NCBI GenBank assembly: GCA_947178245.1
Contig: CAMWXO010000003.1
Span: forward strand, 1-32,492
Length of the DNA: 32,492 nt
Source: an uncultured Porphyromonadaceae bacterium
Lineage (GTDB): Bacteria; Bacteroidota; Bacteroidia; Bacteroidales; Muribaculaceae
Reading direction: 5' to 3'
This document shows, in pieces, positions 8,509 through 17,981 of this stretch. Numbering within the stretch: the stretch's first letter is position 1; every line of letters begins with the position of its first letter. A program made the position numbers and the translations under genes. Under the pieces are notes generated by a model, which was not told where the DNA came from, made no database searches, and worked only from the letters and a program-made list of their open reading frames with translations.

Positions 8509-9185
8509 TGCTGCTGCCACAGGAAAGGATTCCCCTGCTGCTGAGGCTCCCGGCCTTCAGGCGCGATGTGGTGTTCAGGATGGACGACGAAGGCCCGACG
8601 GTGTATCTCACTTTCGACGACGGGCCCATACCCGAGTCCACACCCTGGCTGCTGCAGACGCTTGAGGAATATGGCGCTCAAGCCACCTTCTTCATGGTGG
8701 CCGACAACGCCCGCCGCTATCCCGAACTCCACAGGAGCGTGCTGGAGAAGGGCCATGCCGTAGGAAATCACTCCTTCCATCATGTGCCTCCCTATCGCCA
8801 GACGATAGAGGAAATGATGACCGACGTGGCCCGTGCCGACGAGATTCTCGGAAGCCGGCTCTACAGGCCTCCCCACGGCCTTATGACCTATTCCCAGCAG
8901 AACGCGCTGGCGGGCAACGGCTACCGCATCGTGATGTTTGACCTCAACACGATGGACTACAGGGCCGACCGCACGCCGGAGCAGATAGTGAGAAGTGTGA
9001 CGCGCCACGTGCGCCCGGGGTGCATCATCAATCTGCACGACTCCCTGAAGTCGATAGATAAACTGAAAATAGCCCTTCCGCTTATCCTCGAAATGCTGAG
9101 AAGCAGAGGCTATCAGTTCTGCAGCCTTGACCAACGACAACTATGCCCGGCCTCCGATGACTCCCCCGCCGAGCCTCGGAGCTGA
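8508..9185 (+). CDS. Polysaccharide deacetylase (NodB homology domain, CE4-like)
   Basis: VYLTFDDGPIPESTPWLL, HAVGNHSFHH, RPPHG, NLHDS motifs. ATG at 8508 overlaps the upstream TGA (TGATG). Confidence 0.88.
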   Translation: MLLPQERIPLLLRLPAFRRDVVFRMDDEGPTVYLTFDDGPIPESTPWLLQTLEEYGAQATFFMVADNARRYPELHRSVLEKGHAVGNHSFHHVPPYRQTIEEMMTDVARADEILGSRLYRPPHGLMTYSQQNALAGNGYRIVMFDLNTMDYRADRTPEQIVRSVTRHVRPGCIINLHDSLKSIDKLKIALPLILEMLRSRGYQFCSLDQRQLCPASDDSPAEPRS

Positions 9186-9194
9186 GCCCAAAAG

Positions 9195-10100
9195 ATGAAG
9201 AATATGACAAAGATTAAAGCCGCCGTAGTGGGCTACGGCAACATCGGCAAGTTCACCCTTGAGGCACTCGAGGCCTCGCCCGACTTCGAGATCGCCGGCA
9301 TCGTGCGCCGCAACGTGAATGAGATTCCTGCTGAGATAGCGCATTATAAGGTAGTGGCCGACATCTCCGAGCTCGGACACGTAGATGTGGCCATCCTCTG
9401 CACCCCAACACGCGAGGTGGAGAAGCATGCCCTCAGATATCTCGCCATGGGCATCAATACGGTAGACAGTTTCGACATCCACACCTCCATCCTCGACCTT
9501 CGCCGCTCGCTCGGCGCCGCAGCCAAAGCCGCCGGCAAGGTAGCGGTGATCTCGGCCGGATGGGATCCGGGCTCCGACTCGGTGGTGCGAGCCCTTCTCG
9601 AGGCAGCAGCCCCGAAGGGTCTGACCCACACCAATTTCGGCCCCGGCATGAGCATGGGCCACACGGTGTGCGTAAAGTCGAAGCCCGGCGTGAAAAATGC
9701 CTTATCCATGACAATGCCTAAAGGCGACGGCATGCACCGCCGCATGGTATATGTGGAGCTCGAAGATGGCGCGCGCCTCGAAGACGTGGCCAAAGCAGTG
9801 AAGGAAGACCCCTATTTTGCCTCAGACGAGACCCACGTGATGGCCGTGGAGAGCGTGGATGCCGTGAAGGACATGGGCCATGGCGTGCATCTCGTTCGTA
9901 AGGGTGTCTCCGGAAAGACACAGAACCAGCGCTTCGAGTTCAACATGTCGATCAATAATCCCGCGCTCACAGCCCAGATACTCGTGGGCGTGGCCCGCGC
10001 CTCGATGCGTCTCGCACCCGGAGCCTACACCATGATCGAGATTCCCGTGATCGACCTTCTGCCGGGCGACCGCGAGGCACTGATAGGGCATCTTGTCTGA
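9195..10100 (+). CDS. ddh: meso-Diaminopimelate D-dehydrogenase
   Basis: AAVVGYGNIGKFTLEAL, CTPTREVEKHALRYLAMGINTVDSFDIH, SAGWDPGSDSVVRALLEA, GPGMSMGHTVCVK. Confidence 0.92.
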   Translation: MKNMTKIKAAVVGYGNIGKFTLEALEASPDFEIAGIVRRNVNEIPAEIAHYKVVADISELGHVDVAILCTPTREVEKHALRYLAMGINTVDSFDIHTSILDLRRSLGAAAKAAGKVAVISAGWDPGSDSVVRALLEAAAPKGLTHTNFGPGMSMGHTVCVKSKPGVKNALSMTMPKGDGMHRRMVYVELEDGARLEDVAKAVKEDPYFASDETHVMAVESVDAVKDMGHGVHLVRKGVSGKTQNQRFEFNMSINNPALTAQILVGVARASMRLAPGAYTMIEIPVIDLLPGDREALIGHLV

Positions 10101-10127
10101 GATTTACAAGATATATGTATCATACAG

Positions 10128-10161
10128 ATGGCCGGGCATTTCATCCGAAATGCCCGGCCAT
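10128..10161. terminator. Strong hairpin, likely bidirectional terminator between ddh and the convergent gene
   Basis: ATGGCCGGGCATTTC-ATCC-GAAATGCCCGGCCAT: 15-bp perfect stem with a 4-nt loop. Confidence 0.75.
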
Positions 10162-10176
10162 TCTGCTTATTGACGC

Positions 10177-11538
10177 TTAAAACTTTTTCTTCGCTCCCGA
10201 CTCAGTCACCACGATCCGGCCCTTTTCGGGAACATCTACCGGCATACCCTGCAGATTGAAATATCTTTCCGGAGCAGCTTCATCCACGACACCGGGACAC
10301 GAGCCCGAGGTGACATCGATGTAATCGCTGAATTCAGCGCGCATCATGTATGTCGTCTCTTCATAATCTATCTCGTCATCATAGACATTCACGCTCACGG
10401 TGTAGACCTCAGGTTTCCCATCCTTGTCATATTCCACTTCTCCTATGATGCTTTGGGAATATGTCGAGAGTCCCTCAGTCTCACTCTCCAAAGAAAGCGT
10501 CTGGAGTCCCCAGTCGTCATACCGGCACTCTTCCCGCGTTGCGGTTAACTGCCAATCATTATGATAAGTTGCTGTGACCAGAATATATCCGTCATTATCC
10601 AGAGGAGTGTATTCAGCAGTTCCTGTGATAGCCTCTCCATCCACCACAGCGTTCATGGTCGCTGTGTAGGCATCGTTGTCGTCTGAATATTTCACAGTCA
10701 TGTCGATTGCAATATCATCTTCATCTTCACTGTGGGCTGATGCTATACGGTTATTGCCGAGAAATATCTCCTCTGCGTCGTAGATCTGTCCGTCAGTCCT
10801 GTCCCAGACTATGTCGGTCAAGTGTATGTCCTGCTCCCAGTAGTATTCATCCGTGTAATAATCACGGTTAAGGATCTTCTCAGTGATTTCAGCAGCCTTT
10901 CCGTCCTCGCCGTAGACTATCTCCAGTTTCTGTGTGGGGTCGTATTCGCCCTGGAAAAGCACCGCTATCACCGAGCTGGTGATGTTGCCTTTCTCATCGC
11001 GGGTGATGATGCGCTTATAGCAGTTGCCGTTCTGCCATTCCCCTTCCACCCATATCAATTCCTTGCGGTCGGTGATCACATCTGTCAGGATCGGGTCGTA
11101 TTCAAACTCGTTCTTCGAGTAGTTCTCGAAGTTGATGCCATCTTCCGACACGGTCGAGATTTTTGATTTCAGCATTCCGTCAGGGTAATATTCATACACC
11201 GTCTTCGAGACGAGGCCATCCTCGCTTGTCGCGTACTCTACGGTGACATGTCCGGCCACGTCGTAGGTATACTTGGTGGTGCCATCCGGCATCCATTCCT
11301 CCTCGTCCCAGCCGAAGGTCTTGACCGTGCCCGGTTTCATCTTCTTGGCGAGTTCCGACATGCGCATGATCTCGGTGGCATTCTTCCGTGCAGCCTTGCG
11401 CATCTCCTTAACGCTGTTGTTTCCTGAAAGGCTCGTCTTCACGTCTTTCATCATCTGAAGCGGCGATAATGGAGCTGCCGATGCCGGCATGGCAACCATT
11501 GCAGCCAGTCCTAATGCAAACTTAGTAAAATTCCTCAT
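10177..11538 (-). CDS. Secreted protein with YD-repeat-like sequence, unknown function
   Basis: Signal peptide MRNFTKFALGLAAMVAMPASA. Repeated KYTYDVAGHVTVEY / KTVYEYYPDGMLKSK-type segments. C-terminal YFNLQGMPV. Confidence 0.75.
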   Translation of the reverse strand: MRNFTKFALGLAAMVAMPASAAPLSPLQMMKDVKTSLSGNNSVKEMRKAARKNATEIMRMSELAKKMKPGTVKTFGWDEEEWMPDGTTKYTYDVAGHVTVEYATSEDGLVSKTVYEYYPDGMLKSKISTVSEDGINFENYSKNEFEYDPILTDVITDRKELIWVEGEWQNGNCYKRIITRDEKGNITSSVIAVLFQGEYDPTQKLEIVYGEDGKAAEITEKILNRDYYTDEYYWEQDIHLTDIVWDRTDGQIYDAEEIFLGNNRIASAHSEDEDDIAIDMTVKYSDDNDAYTATMNAVVDGEAITGTAEYTPLDNDGYILVTATYHNDWQLTATREECRYDDWGLQTLSLESETEGLSTYSQSIIGEVEYDKDGKPEVYTVSVNVYDDEIDYEETTYMMRAEFSDYIDVTSGSCPGVVDEAAPERYFNLQGMPVDVPEKGRIVVTESGAKKKF

Positions 11539-11550
11539 AAAAACTCAATT

Positions 11551-11574
11551 ATTAATTTCGCTTGCGAAATTAAT
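11551..11574. repeat. Palindrome in a divergent intergenic region
   Basis: ATTAATTTCG-CTTG-CGAAATTAAT, perfect 10-bp arms, between the 11538 (-) start and the coaE promoter. Confidence 0.7.
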
Positions 11575-11579
11575 ATTAT

Positions 11580-11611
11580 TTTGGCTATTTTCCAATTTTT
11601 TACTAATTTTG
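11580..11611 (+). promoter_or_regulatory. Consensus Bacteroides promoter for coaE
   Basis: TTTG (11580-11583), 20-nt spacer, TAATTTTG (11604-11611), immediately upstream of ATGATG at 11616-11621. Confidence 0.7.
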
Positions 11612-11615
11612 CGAT

Positions 11616-12185
11616 ATGATGATCGGTATATGCGGGGGAATAGGAAGCGGAAAATCAGTGGTGAGCAGGATACTGCGTCTGCGCGGTGAGGCCGTCTACG
11701 ACTGCGACCTGAATGCCAAGCGAATAATGGACACCTCCGCTGAGGTGATCCATGCGCTACATGCGCGCTACGGCGACTCCGTATGCCCTGCCGGAGGGCC
11801 CATCTGCCGCCCGGCACTCTCGGAGCGCGTCTTCAGCGATGAAAAGGAACGGCTATGGCTCAACAACCTTGTCCACCATCTGGTGCGTGACGACGTGGAG
11901 CGCTGGCACATCCGTCAGCAGTCCGCAGGAAAACCCCGCGCCTTCGTGGAGGCCGCCATTCTTGCGTCTTCAGGTCTTGCCGCGCTATGCTCCGAGATAT
12001 GGCTCGTCAGCGCGCCTGAGGATGTGCGTCTAAGCCGCGTGAGCGTACGCGACGGACATAACCCCGATCATATACGCGACAGAATACGGGCCCAAGACCG
12101 CGAGGAAGACCTCCTCAGGGAATGCGGAGTTCCATTGCGAATCATCGACAACAGCGGCTCCATGCCCCTCATGCCTCAGATCTGA
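11616..12185 (+). CDS. coaE: Dephospho-CoA kinase
   Basis: IGICGGIGSGKSVVSRILRLRGEAVYDCDLNAKRIM P-loop and DxD-type CoaE signature. The start may be 11616 or 11619. Confidence 0.9.
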   Translation: MMIGICGGIGSGKSVVSRILRLRGEAVYDCDLNAKRIMDTSAEVIHALHARYGDSVCPAGGPICRPALSERVFSDEKERLWLNNLVHHLVRDDVERWHIRQQSAGKPRAFVEAAILASSGLAALCSEIWLVSAPEDVRLSRVSVRDGHNPDHIRDRIRAQDREEDLLRECGVPLRIIDNSGSMPLMPQI

Positions 12186-12213
12186 CCATAGAAAAACATT
12201 GCCTTACGCCACC

Positions 12214-13161
12214 ATGAAACAAATTCTTTCTATACTGGCAGTCGCCTTAACCGCCCTTTGCGGACTTGCGGCATGCAGCCATGAGGATGACCCGGAATAT
12301 TCCCCCTGCATGGTCTGCAGCCCGGCAGATACGGCGCCTGCGCATCCCGACTCACCCCTGTGGGCGCGCCATCACGGTTCTGCGCTGAAGATTCTCGCCA
12401 TCGGCAACAGTTTCACCATCAATGCGTGCCATTATCTGCCTATGCTTATCTCCGAGCTCGACGGCGACTCAATCTGCATCGCCAGGCTGACGCGCTCCGG
12501 GTGCTCGCTCTCGCAGCACTGGGAAAGCCACATCTCGGGCGCTCCGGACTATGATCTCTACTACTCTGACGGAGGCGAATGGGTGAAATCGGAAATCAAG
12601 ACATTAGATGAGGCCCTGTGTCTTCTCGACTGGGATATAGTGACTTTTCAGCAGGCTTCCTATCTCTCGGGAATCTGGAGGAGTTATCAGCCATATCTCG
12701 AATACCTGTCGCGTCTCTGCCGCGAGACGCATCCCGGCGTGAAACTCGGCTGGCACTACACCTGGGCCTACCGCCCCGGCACGCAGCATGACGGATTCGC
12801 CGCATACGACTGGGATTCGGAAAAGATGCACCAAGCCATCATCGAGGCCGGAGATCTCGCTTCGGAAGGTATGGAATATAAACTCCACTCCGCCACTCTC
12901 ATCCACGACATGCGCAAGGCTTACCCCGAGGTGGAGAATCAGTTCTCTGAAGACGGCTATCACATCAGCAACCCCACGGCCCTGCTTGCCATTACCATGC
13001 TATGGCACGACACGCTTATAGAACCGAAAAACGGGGTCAGCAGCATTGCCGACCCCGTATATCCTGCTGATGTTGATTCCGAATCATTCCTCAGAGCGCT
13101 CGATATCTTGCGTCAGATGCACTCCCCGGGAGGAAGTTCGGTGCCGATGCTATTCGAGTAG
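12214..13161 (+). CDS. DUF4886 SGNH-hydrolase-like lipoprotein
   Basis: Lipobox LCGLAAC. ILAIGNSFTINA (GDSL-like block I) and EDGYHIS (DxxH block V). The ATG at 12214 is preferred over the TTG at 12199. Confidence 0.8.
   Translation: MKQILSILAVALTALCGLAACSHEDDPEYSPCMVCSPADTAPAHPDSPLWARHHGSALKILAIGNSFTINACHYLPMLISELDGDSICIARLTRSGCSLSQHWESHISGAPDYDLYYSDGGEWVKSEIKTLDEALCLLDWDIVTFQQASYLSGIWRSYQPYLEYLSRLCRETHPGVKLGWHYTWAYRPGTQHDGFAAYDWDSEKMHQAIIEAGDLASEGMEYKLHSATLIHDMRKAYPEVENQFSEDGYHISNPTALLAITMLWHDTLIEPKNGVSSIADPVYPADVDSESFLRALDILRQMHSPGGSSVPMLFE
13027..13058 (-). terminator. Putative intrinsic terminator of the minus-strand PUL, nested in the DUF4886 coding sequence
   Basis: Minus strand: ACGGGGTC-GGCAATGCTGCT-GACCCCGTTTTTCGG. 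8-bp perfect stem plus an inner 3-bp stem and 4-nt loop, followed by T5 (the first T is in the stem), about 90 nt past the epimerase stop. Confidence 0.6.
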
Positions 13162-14331
13162 CCGCGCCGACTCCAGCACCATGCGGGTGTTGTGATAGGG
13201 ACACTTCCAGAAGCCGGCCTTGTCGTCCGCGGGATATAGATGCCCTTCGGCCGAGCGGCGCCAGTGCCATTCTCCTCCTTCATTGTCCACGATATTGTCG
13301 CGTATGTATTCCCATGTGCGGTAGGCTCTCCCGAGCATATCGGCCTCTCCGTGATACTTCCACAGATAAAGCTGCCCGATCACGGCTTCGGCCTGCACCC
13401 ACCAGTGGCGGTCGGTGTCAAGATGTCCGTTGCCCTCGCGCTCGTAGATCATGGCGCCATCTTCGGTAAGGCCCTCAAACGATGCGTCGGCTATCTTCTT
13501 CGTGGCGGCAAGCGTGCGCTCCGTCAGGGCCGGGTCGCCTATCACCTGCGCCGTCTCGAGAAGCAACCACGATGCCTCGATATCATGCCCGTAGGAATAG
13601 ATAGCGTCCTCGCGCTTCCATTCATTCGAGAAGAAAAGGCCCAGATGTCCGGTCTCGGCGTCGAGAATCTTCCCGAGGAATATGTCGAGAAGCTCGCGCG
13701 TGAGAGCCAGCAGTTCCGGGTCGCGCCATGCGCGCAGCAGATTGGTGAAGGGCTCTATTATGTGCAGGTGCGTGTTCATGGTCTTCGCGCTGTTGGCGTC
13801 CTTGTCGCTCAGGCGCATGTCCTGAATCGGCTTCCAGTCGCGCGTGGCGGCCTCCACGTAGCCCCCGAGGGCTGCGTCGCGGCTATGATCCACTATGTCG
13901 CGGAAGAGGCTCTTGGCAAGCGCCAGGGCCTCATCGTCGCCCGAGGCGAGGTAATATTCCGACAGGCCATAGATGGCGAAGCCTATCGCATAAAACTGCT
14001 TCTTAGTGTCGAGCGGCGTTCCGTCGGCGTTCAGGCTCCAGTAGACGCCGCCATATTCGCGGTCTACGAAATTGTCGGCCAGATAGCGGAAGGCCCGTGT
14101 AGCCACCGTGAGATATTCCTGACGCTTCAGCGAGCGGAAAGCCGCCGAGAAGCTCCAGAGGATACGGGCGTTTAGGATCGCACCCTTAGGGGCATCGGCA
14201 TGCAGCACGTCGCCCGAAGCTCGGCGGCCATAGAAGCCGCCGGCGGGATCCTGCATCGTGTCGATCCAGTAAGGCAGTATATTGTCTTGCAGGTTTGCAA
14301 GAAGTTCTTCGCGGAATTTTTGCTTTTCCAT
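13150..14331 (-). CDS. Cellobiose/mannobiose 2-epimerase (AGE superfamily)
   Basis: NARILWSFSAAFR, MNTHLHIIEPFTNLLR, SYGHDIEASWLL, WWVQAEAVIGQLY, WKCPYHNTRM. Context with GH130 and GH26. Confidence 0.88.
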   Translation of the reverse strand: MEKQKFREELLANLQDNILPYWIDTMQDPAGGFYGRRASGDVLHADAPKGAILNARILWSFSAAFRSLKRQEYLTVATRAFRYLADNFVDREYGGVYWSLNADGTPLDTKKQFYAIGFAIYGLSEYYLASGDDEALALAKSLFRDIVDHSRDAALGGYVEAATRDWKPIQDMRLSDKDANSAKTMNTHLHIIEPFTNLLRAWRDPELLALTRELLDIFLGKILDAETGHLGLFFSNEWKREDAIYSYGHDIEASWLLLETAQVIGDPALTERTLAATKKIADASFEGLTEDGAMIYEREGNGHLDTDRHWWVQAEAVIGQLYLWKYHGEADMLGRAYRTWEYIRDNIVDNEGGEWHWRRSAEGHLYPADDKAGFWKCPYHNTRMVLESARLLE

Positions 14332-14357
14332 TAAAGATTACTGTTCAAGATTCAACA

Positions 14358-15722
14358 TCACTTCTTAATCGGGAAGTAGTAGGTCATGAAGCCCATGATG
14401 GCTGCTATGCCAGCGGGGAAGAGTGAGAAAAGAGCCCATATCATAGTGCGCACGGAGGCCGTGATCGATTCAGGATTGATCGTGGTGGTGCCCTCGATCT
14501 CAATCATGGTGGCTCCGGCCATTCCGAGGAAGATTGCTATGAGCGATCCCGAAATTGCACTTCCGAATTTCTGAGCCATCGTGCCCGATGAGAAGATCAG
14601 GCCGGTGGACGAGACGCCGTTTTTCGCCGTGGCATAGTCAGCCACATCGGCATACATCGACCAGAGAAGCGGCGAATAGATTCCCACACCGATAGAAGTA
14701 ACTACCGACACCGCAATCATCAGCCAGATATACGATGTGCTCATCGGAATGAAGAAAAACAGCACTGAAGTGACAAAGCATATTACCGCAGCCCAAGTGA
14801 AGGCAATACGCTTGGAGCCCACCCACTTGGTGAACACCGGCGACAACCCTCCGAAGATCATGCAAGTGATCTCGCCAAACGCCATGAAGACCGTATAGTT
14901 GATGATGAAGCTTCCCAATGTCACTTCTCCATCGAGGCAATAGTCGAACATGTAGGCCACCACCGCATAGCGGAAACCGTTGAAGAAGTTGGTGAGAACG
15001 CTGATTATGGTCATGCACACCCACGGCTTGTTGTGGAAAAGATCGGCAAACTGCTTGAAACTGAATTTCTCGGCGCGCACGGGTTTCAGACGTTCCTTGG
15101 TCATGAGGCCGCATGCGAGGGTCATGACTGCGGCGATGGCTCCGAATATGATGCCTATGATGGAATACTGATGAGCGAGCACCACGGGGTCATTCTCGTT
15201 GCCTCCGATCATCTTCTGAATGTAAGGGAATGAGAGCAGGGTGATGAATCCCATAGCATAGGCGCCCACCATACGATAGGCCGAGAACTGGTTTTTCTCA
15301 TTGTCGTCTTCCGTCATGACGCCGAGCAGCGAACCGTATGGCACGTTTACGGCCGTGTAAAGCACCATCATCAGCAGATAGAGGGCGTAGGCATACACAC
15401 GCTTTCCATCCGGGCCGAAGTCGGGGGTGTAGAGCAGAAGGGCGAAGACGAGGCCAAACGGGATAGCGCCGTAGATAAGCCAGGGGCGGTAGGTGCCGAA
15501 GCGGCTTTGCGTCCGGTCGGCGAGACTTCCCATGATGGGATCGGTGACCACATCGAAAAGACGGGCTATCAGCATGAGCAGCGCCGCATCTTCAAGCGAG
15601 AGGCCAAAAGCATTGGTGAAGAAAAAGGGGAAGGCTATCGACATTATCTTCCACACGATACCTCCTGAGGCTGCATCGCCGAGGGCATATCCGATTTTTT
15701 CAGAAAGGACTGCCATGATCAC
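14358..15722 (-). CDS. MFS glycoside (GPH-family) transporter
   Basis: [36 protein letters not shown]...[34 protein letters not shown]. Confidence 0.9.
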   Translation of the reverse strand: MIMAVLSEKIGYALGDAASGGIVWKIMSIAFPFFFTNAFGLSLEDAALLMLIARLFDVVTDPIMGSLADRTQSRFGTYRPWLIYGAIPFGLVFALLLYTPDFGPDGKRVYAYALYLLMMVLYTAVNVPYGSLLGVMTEDDNEKNQFSAYRMVGAYAMGFITLLSFPYIQKMIGGNENDPVVLAHQYSIIGIIFGAIAAVMTLACGLMTKERLKPVRAEKFSFKQFADLFHNKPWVCMTIISVLTNFFNGFRYAVVAYMFDYCLDGEVTLGSFIINYTVFMAFGEITCMIFGGLSPVFTKWVGSKRIAFTWAAVICFVTSVLFFFIPMSTSYIWLMIAVSVVTSIGVGIYSPLLWSMYADVADYATAKNGVSSTGLIFSSGTMAQKFGSAISGSLIAIFLGMAGATMIEIEGTTTINPESITASVRTMIWALFSLFPAGIAAIMGFMTYYFPIKK

Positions 15723-16903
15723 TTGTTGTTTTTGAAATAATCCAGATTTTTATCTATCAGGCGGTTGATGGTCTTGACGCTCTCGCCCGTGGTCAGGCCG
15801 TCGGCCGGAGTGTTGAGACAATAGTCCACGAGACGATCCACGGTGGAGGTGGCCACGTGCATCCTCGTATCCGACGAAGCGTAGTAGATGAACACCTTAC
15901 CGTCTTCATCGGCAATCCATCCGTTGGAGAAGAGCACGTTCATCACATCGCCCATATATTCTTCGCCTACGGGAGCCATGAAGAGGCCGCCGGGATTGGC
16001 TATCGGACGCCAGGGCTCGTCGAGTGCCGTCATATAGAGATAGAGCACGTAGCGCAGACCGGAGGCGCACCCGCGCACGCCGTGTGCGAGATGCAGCCAT
16101 CCTTTGGGGGTCTTGATGGGATGAGGCCCCTCGCCGTTCTTCACCTCCTTGATGGTGTGATAATAGCGCGGGTCGATGATTTTCTCCTCCTTCACCTCGG
16201 CATTGGTGATGTCGTCTACGAGAGCCCAGCCTATTCCGCCGCCCGAGCCGGTATCGATGAAGCCATCTTGCGGACGTGTGTAGAGTGCATATTTCCCATC
16301 TACAAACTCGGGATGGAGCACCACGTTGCGCTGCTGGCTCCCGGTCTTCAGGTCGGGAAGGCGCTCCCACGTGTCGAGATCCTTCGTGCGGGCTATGCCG
16401 CAGGTGGCTGTGGCCGCCGAAAGGTCACCGGGCCTGGAGTCGTCGTGACGCTCCACGCAGAAGAGGCCGTAGATCCAGCCGTCTTCGTGACGGGTGAGGC
16501 GCATATCGTAGATATTCGTTCCCGGCACGCTATCTTCGGGCATAGTCACCGGACGCTCGCGGAATCGGAAATTGTCTACTCCGTTGGGGCTTTCCGCGAC
16601 GGCAAAAAATGACTTGCGGTCGGCACCTTCCACGCGCACCACGAGCACGTATCTGTCGCCGATCTTGATGGCTCCTGAATTGAGGGTTGCATTCACTCCG
16701 ATACGCTCCATGAAATAGGGATTCGTGGCGGGGTCATAGTCATATCTCCATGTGGGAGGAATCATACCGGGCAGAATCACCGGGTTTTTCCAACGGGTAT
16801 AGATACCGTTCTCACTGAGCAGCGGAGTATTGCTGCGGCTTACGAGTTCCTCGTAGCGACCCTCTACGAGCCGGCGGCGGGTTTCAAATAAATCTTTCAT
16901 CAT
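15719..16903 (-). CDS. GH130 phosphorylase, probably 4-O-beta-D-mannosyl-D-glucose phosphorylase
   Basis: [40 protein letters not shown] and [27 protein letters not shown] typical of GH130_1. 4-nt overlaps with both neighbours. Confidence 0.9.
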   Translation of the reverse strand: MMKDLFETRRRLVEGRYEELVSRSNTPLLSENGIYTRWKNPVILPGMIPPTWRYDYDPATNPYFMERIGVNATLNSGAIKIGDRYVLVVRVEGADRKSFFAVAESPNGVDNFRFRERPVTMPEDSVPGTNIYDMRLTRHEDGWIYGLFCVERHDDSRPGDLSAATATCGIARTKDLDTWERLPDLKTGSQQRNVVLHPEFVDGKYALYTRPQDGFIDTGSGGGIGWALVDDITNAEVKEEKIIDPRYYHTIKEVKNGEGPHPIKTPKGWLHLAHGVRGCASGLRYVLYLYMTALDEPWRPIANPGGLFMAPVGEEYMGDVMNVLFSNGWIADEDGKVFIYYASSDTRMHVATSTVDRLVDYCLNTPADGLTTGESVKTINRLIDKNLDYFKNNK

Positions 16904-17976
16904 TTGATGTCTTTGAGAAATGCTGTTTTATCAGAGTTGTAGAAATTAACGAACGATTCTTCGGCCGGATGCCCCTTGAAGGGCACATACCAGTGATTGG
17001 GCTTCGTCGGGGAATTGCGCCATACGGTGATGTAGGCAAGGGGATATTGACTTATCGCCGGCAGCAGCACCTTGTCGTACCAGTAAGGCACCGTGATGCC
17101 CTCGAGGCCGCATTCGGTGAGGGCCGCTATCTTGCCGCGCTTCTTGGCCTCGCGCACGGCGATGGGGAGTTCGGTGTTGATATATCCGAGGAAAGTGTCG
17201 ATACCCTCCTCTCCGTTGAAGGCGTAGATATCGGCTCCGAGTATGTCGATGAGGTCATCGCCCGGGTAGCGCTCGAAATATTCCTCCTCGGTCGTCACCT
17301 TATCGGGAGAATATGCCCACACCACATTGTCGATCCCTTTCTGATCGAAAATGTCGCGTGTCATCTTCCAGAGCTGCTTGTATTGCTCCGGTGTGGAGGT
17401 GTGCTGTCCCCACCAGAACCATGTGCCTGTGTGCTCGTGCCACGGGCGGAACACCACCGGGATGCGGTTGCCCTGCTCATCCCTGAGCGAGCCGATGAAG
17501 TCAGCGGTCTTGCCTATCCATTGCGTGAGTGTATTGTTGAGTTCCGTGCCGGGAGTCACCATCTCGGCCACCGGCGCATGTTCGGGAGCCTTATCCCAGG
17601 CATTGCCGAGGGTGAAGGGATTCTGCGGATGCCAGCTCACGGTGTTTACTCCGCCGCGTGCGTTGTGCAGCCGCACCTCGCGGCGTATCCTCTCGAAGGG
17701 CACCGAGTCGAGATTTATGGGAGAGTCTATCTCGAGCCATCCGAGATCCCAGTTGCACACCGCGGGATAGTCGCCGGTCACCTCCTTTATGTCGCAGCGG
17801 TCATTGTCCCAGGCCCAGTAGCGGCCGTAGACCGTGGCGTCGTGCTGCCCGAAGGCAATCTTGCCGGAATCCTGCATTTTTCCGAGTCGCTCCCGCAGCG
17901 CGTCGGCGGGAGTGGATGCCATAGATGCAGTGCACGCTGCGACACCGAGAAGTATGATAGTTGCGAATTTTTTCAT
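16900..17976 (-). CDS. GH26 beta-mannanase/mannobiohydrolase, exported
   Basis: [17 protein letters not shown] (acid/base region) and ALTECGLEG (nucleophile region). N-terminal signal [21 protein letters not shown]. Confidence 0.9.
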   Translation of the reverse strand: MKKFATIILLGVAACTASMASTPADALRERLGKMQDSGKIAFGQHDATVYGRYWAWDNDRCDIKEVTGDYPAVCNWDLGWLEIDSPINLDSVPFERIRREVRLHNARGGVNTVSWHPQNPFTLGNAWDKAPEHAPVAEMVTPGTELNNTLTQWIGKTADFIGSLRDEQGNRIPVVFRPWHEHTGTWFWWGQHTSTPEQYKQLWKMTRDIFDQKGIDNVVWAYSPDKVTTEEEYFERYPGDDLIDILGADIYAFNGEEGIDTFLGYINTELPIAVREAKKRGKIAALTECGLEGITVPYWYDKVLLPAISQYPLAYITVWRNSPTKPNHWYVPFKGHPAEESFVNFYNSDKTAFLKDIK

Positions 17977-17981
17977 GATAT

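Noticed and set aside
12199-12213. TTG start of the DUF4886 ORF at 12199
   Set aside because: The ATG at 12214 gives a clean lipoprotein signal peptide; the upstream extension adds nothing recognisable.
13240-14175. 311-aa plus-strand ORF opposite the epimerase
   Set aside because: Antisense to a conserved AGE-family gene; composition consistent with a reverse-complement artefact.
13150-14331. Annotation as N-acylglucosamine 2-epimerase
   Set aside because: Same superfamily, but the motifs and the GH130/GH26 context favour cellobiose/mannobiose 2-epimerase.
15857-16612. 251-aa plus-strand ORF opposite GH130
   Set aside because: Shadow ORF; sense frame is an unmistakable GH130.
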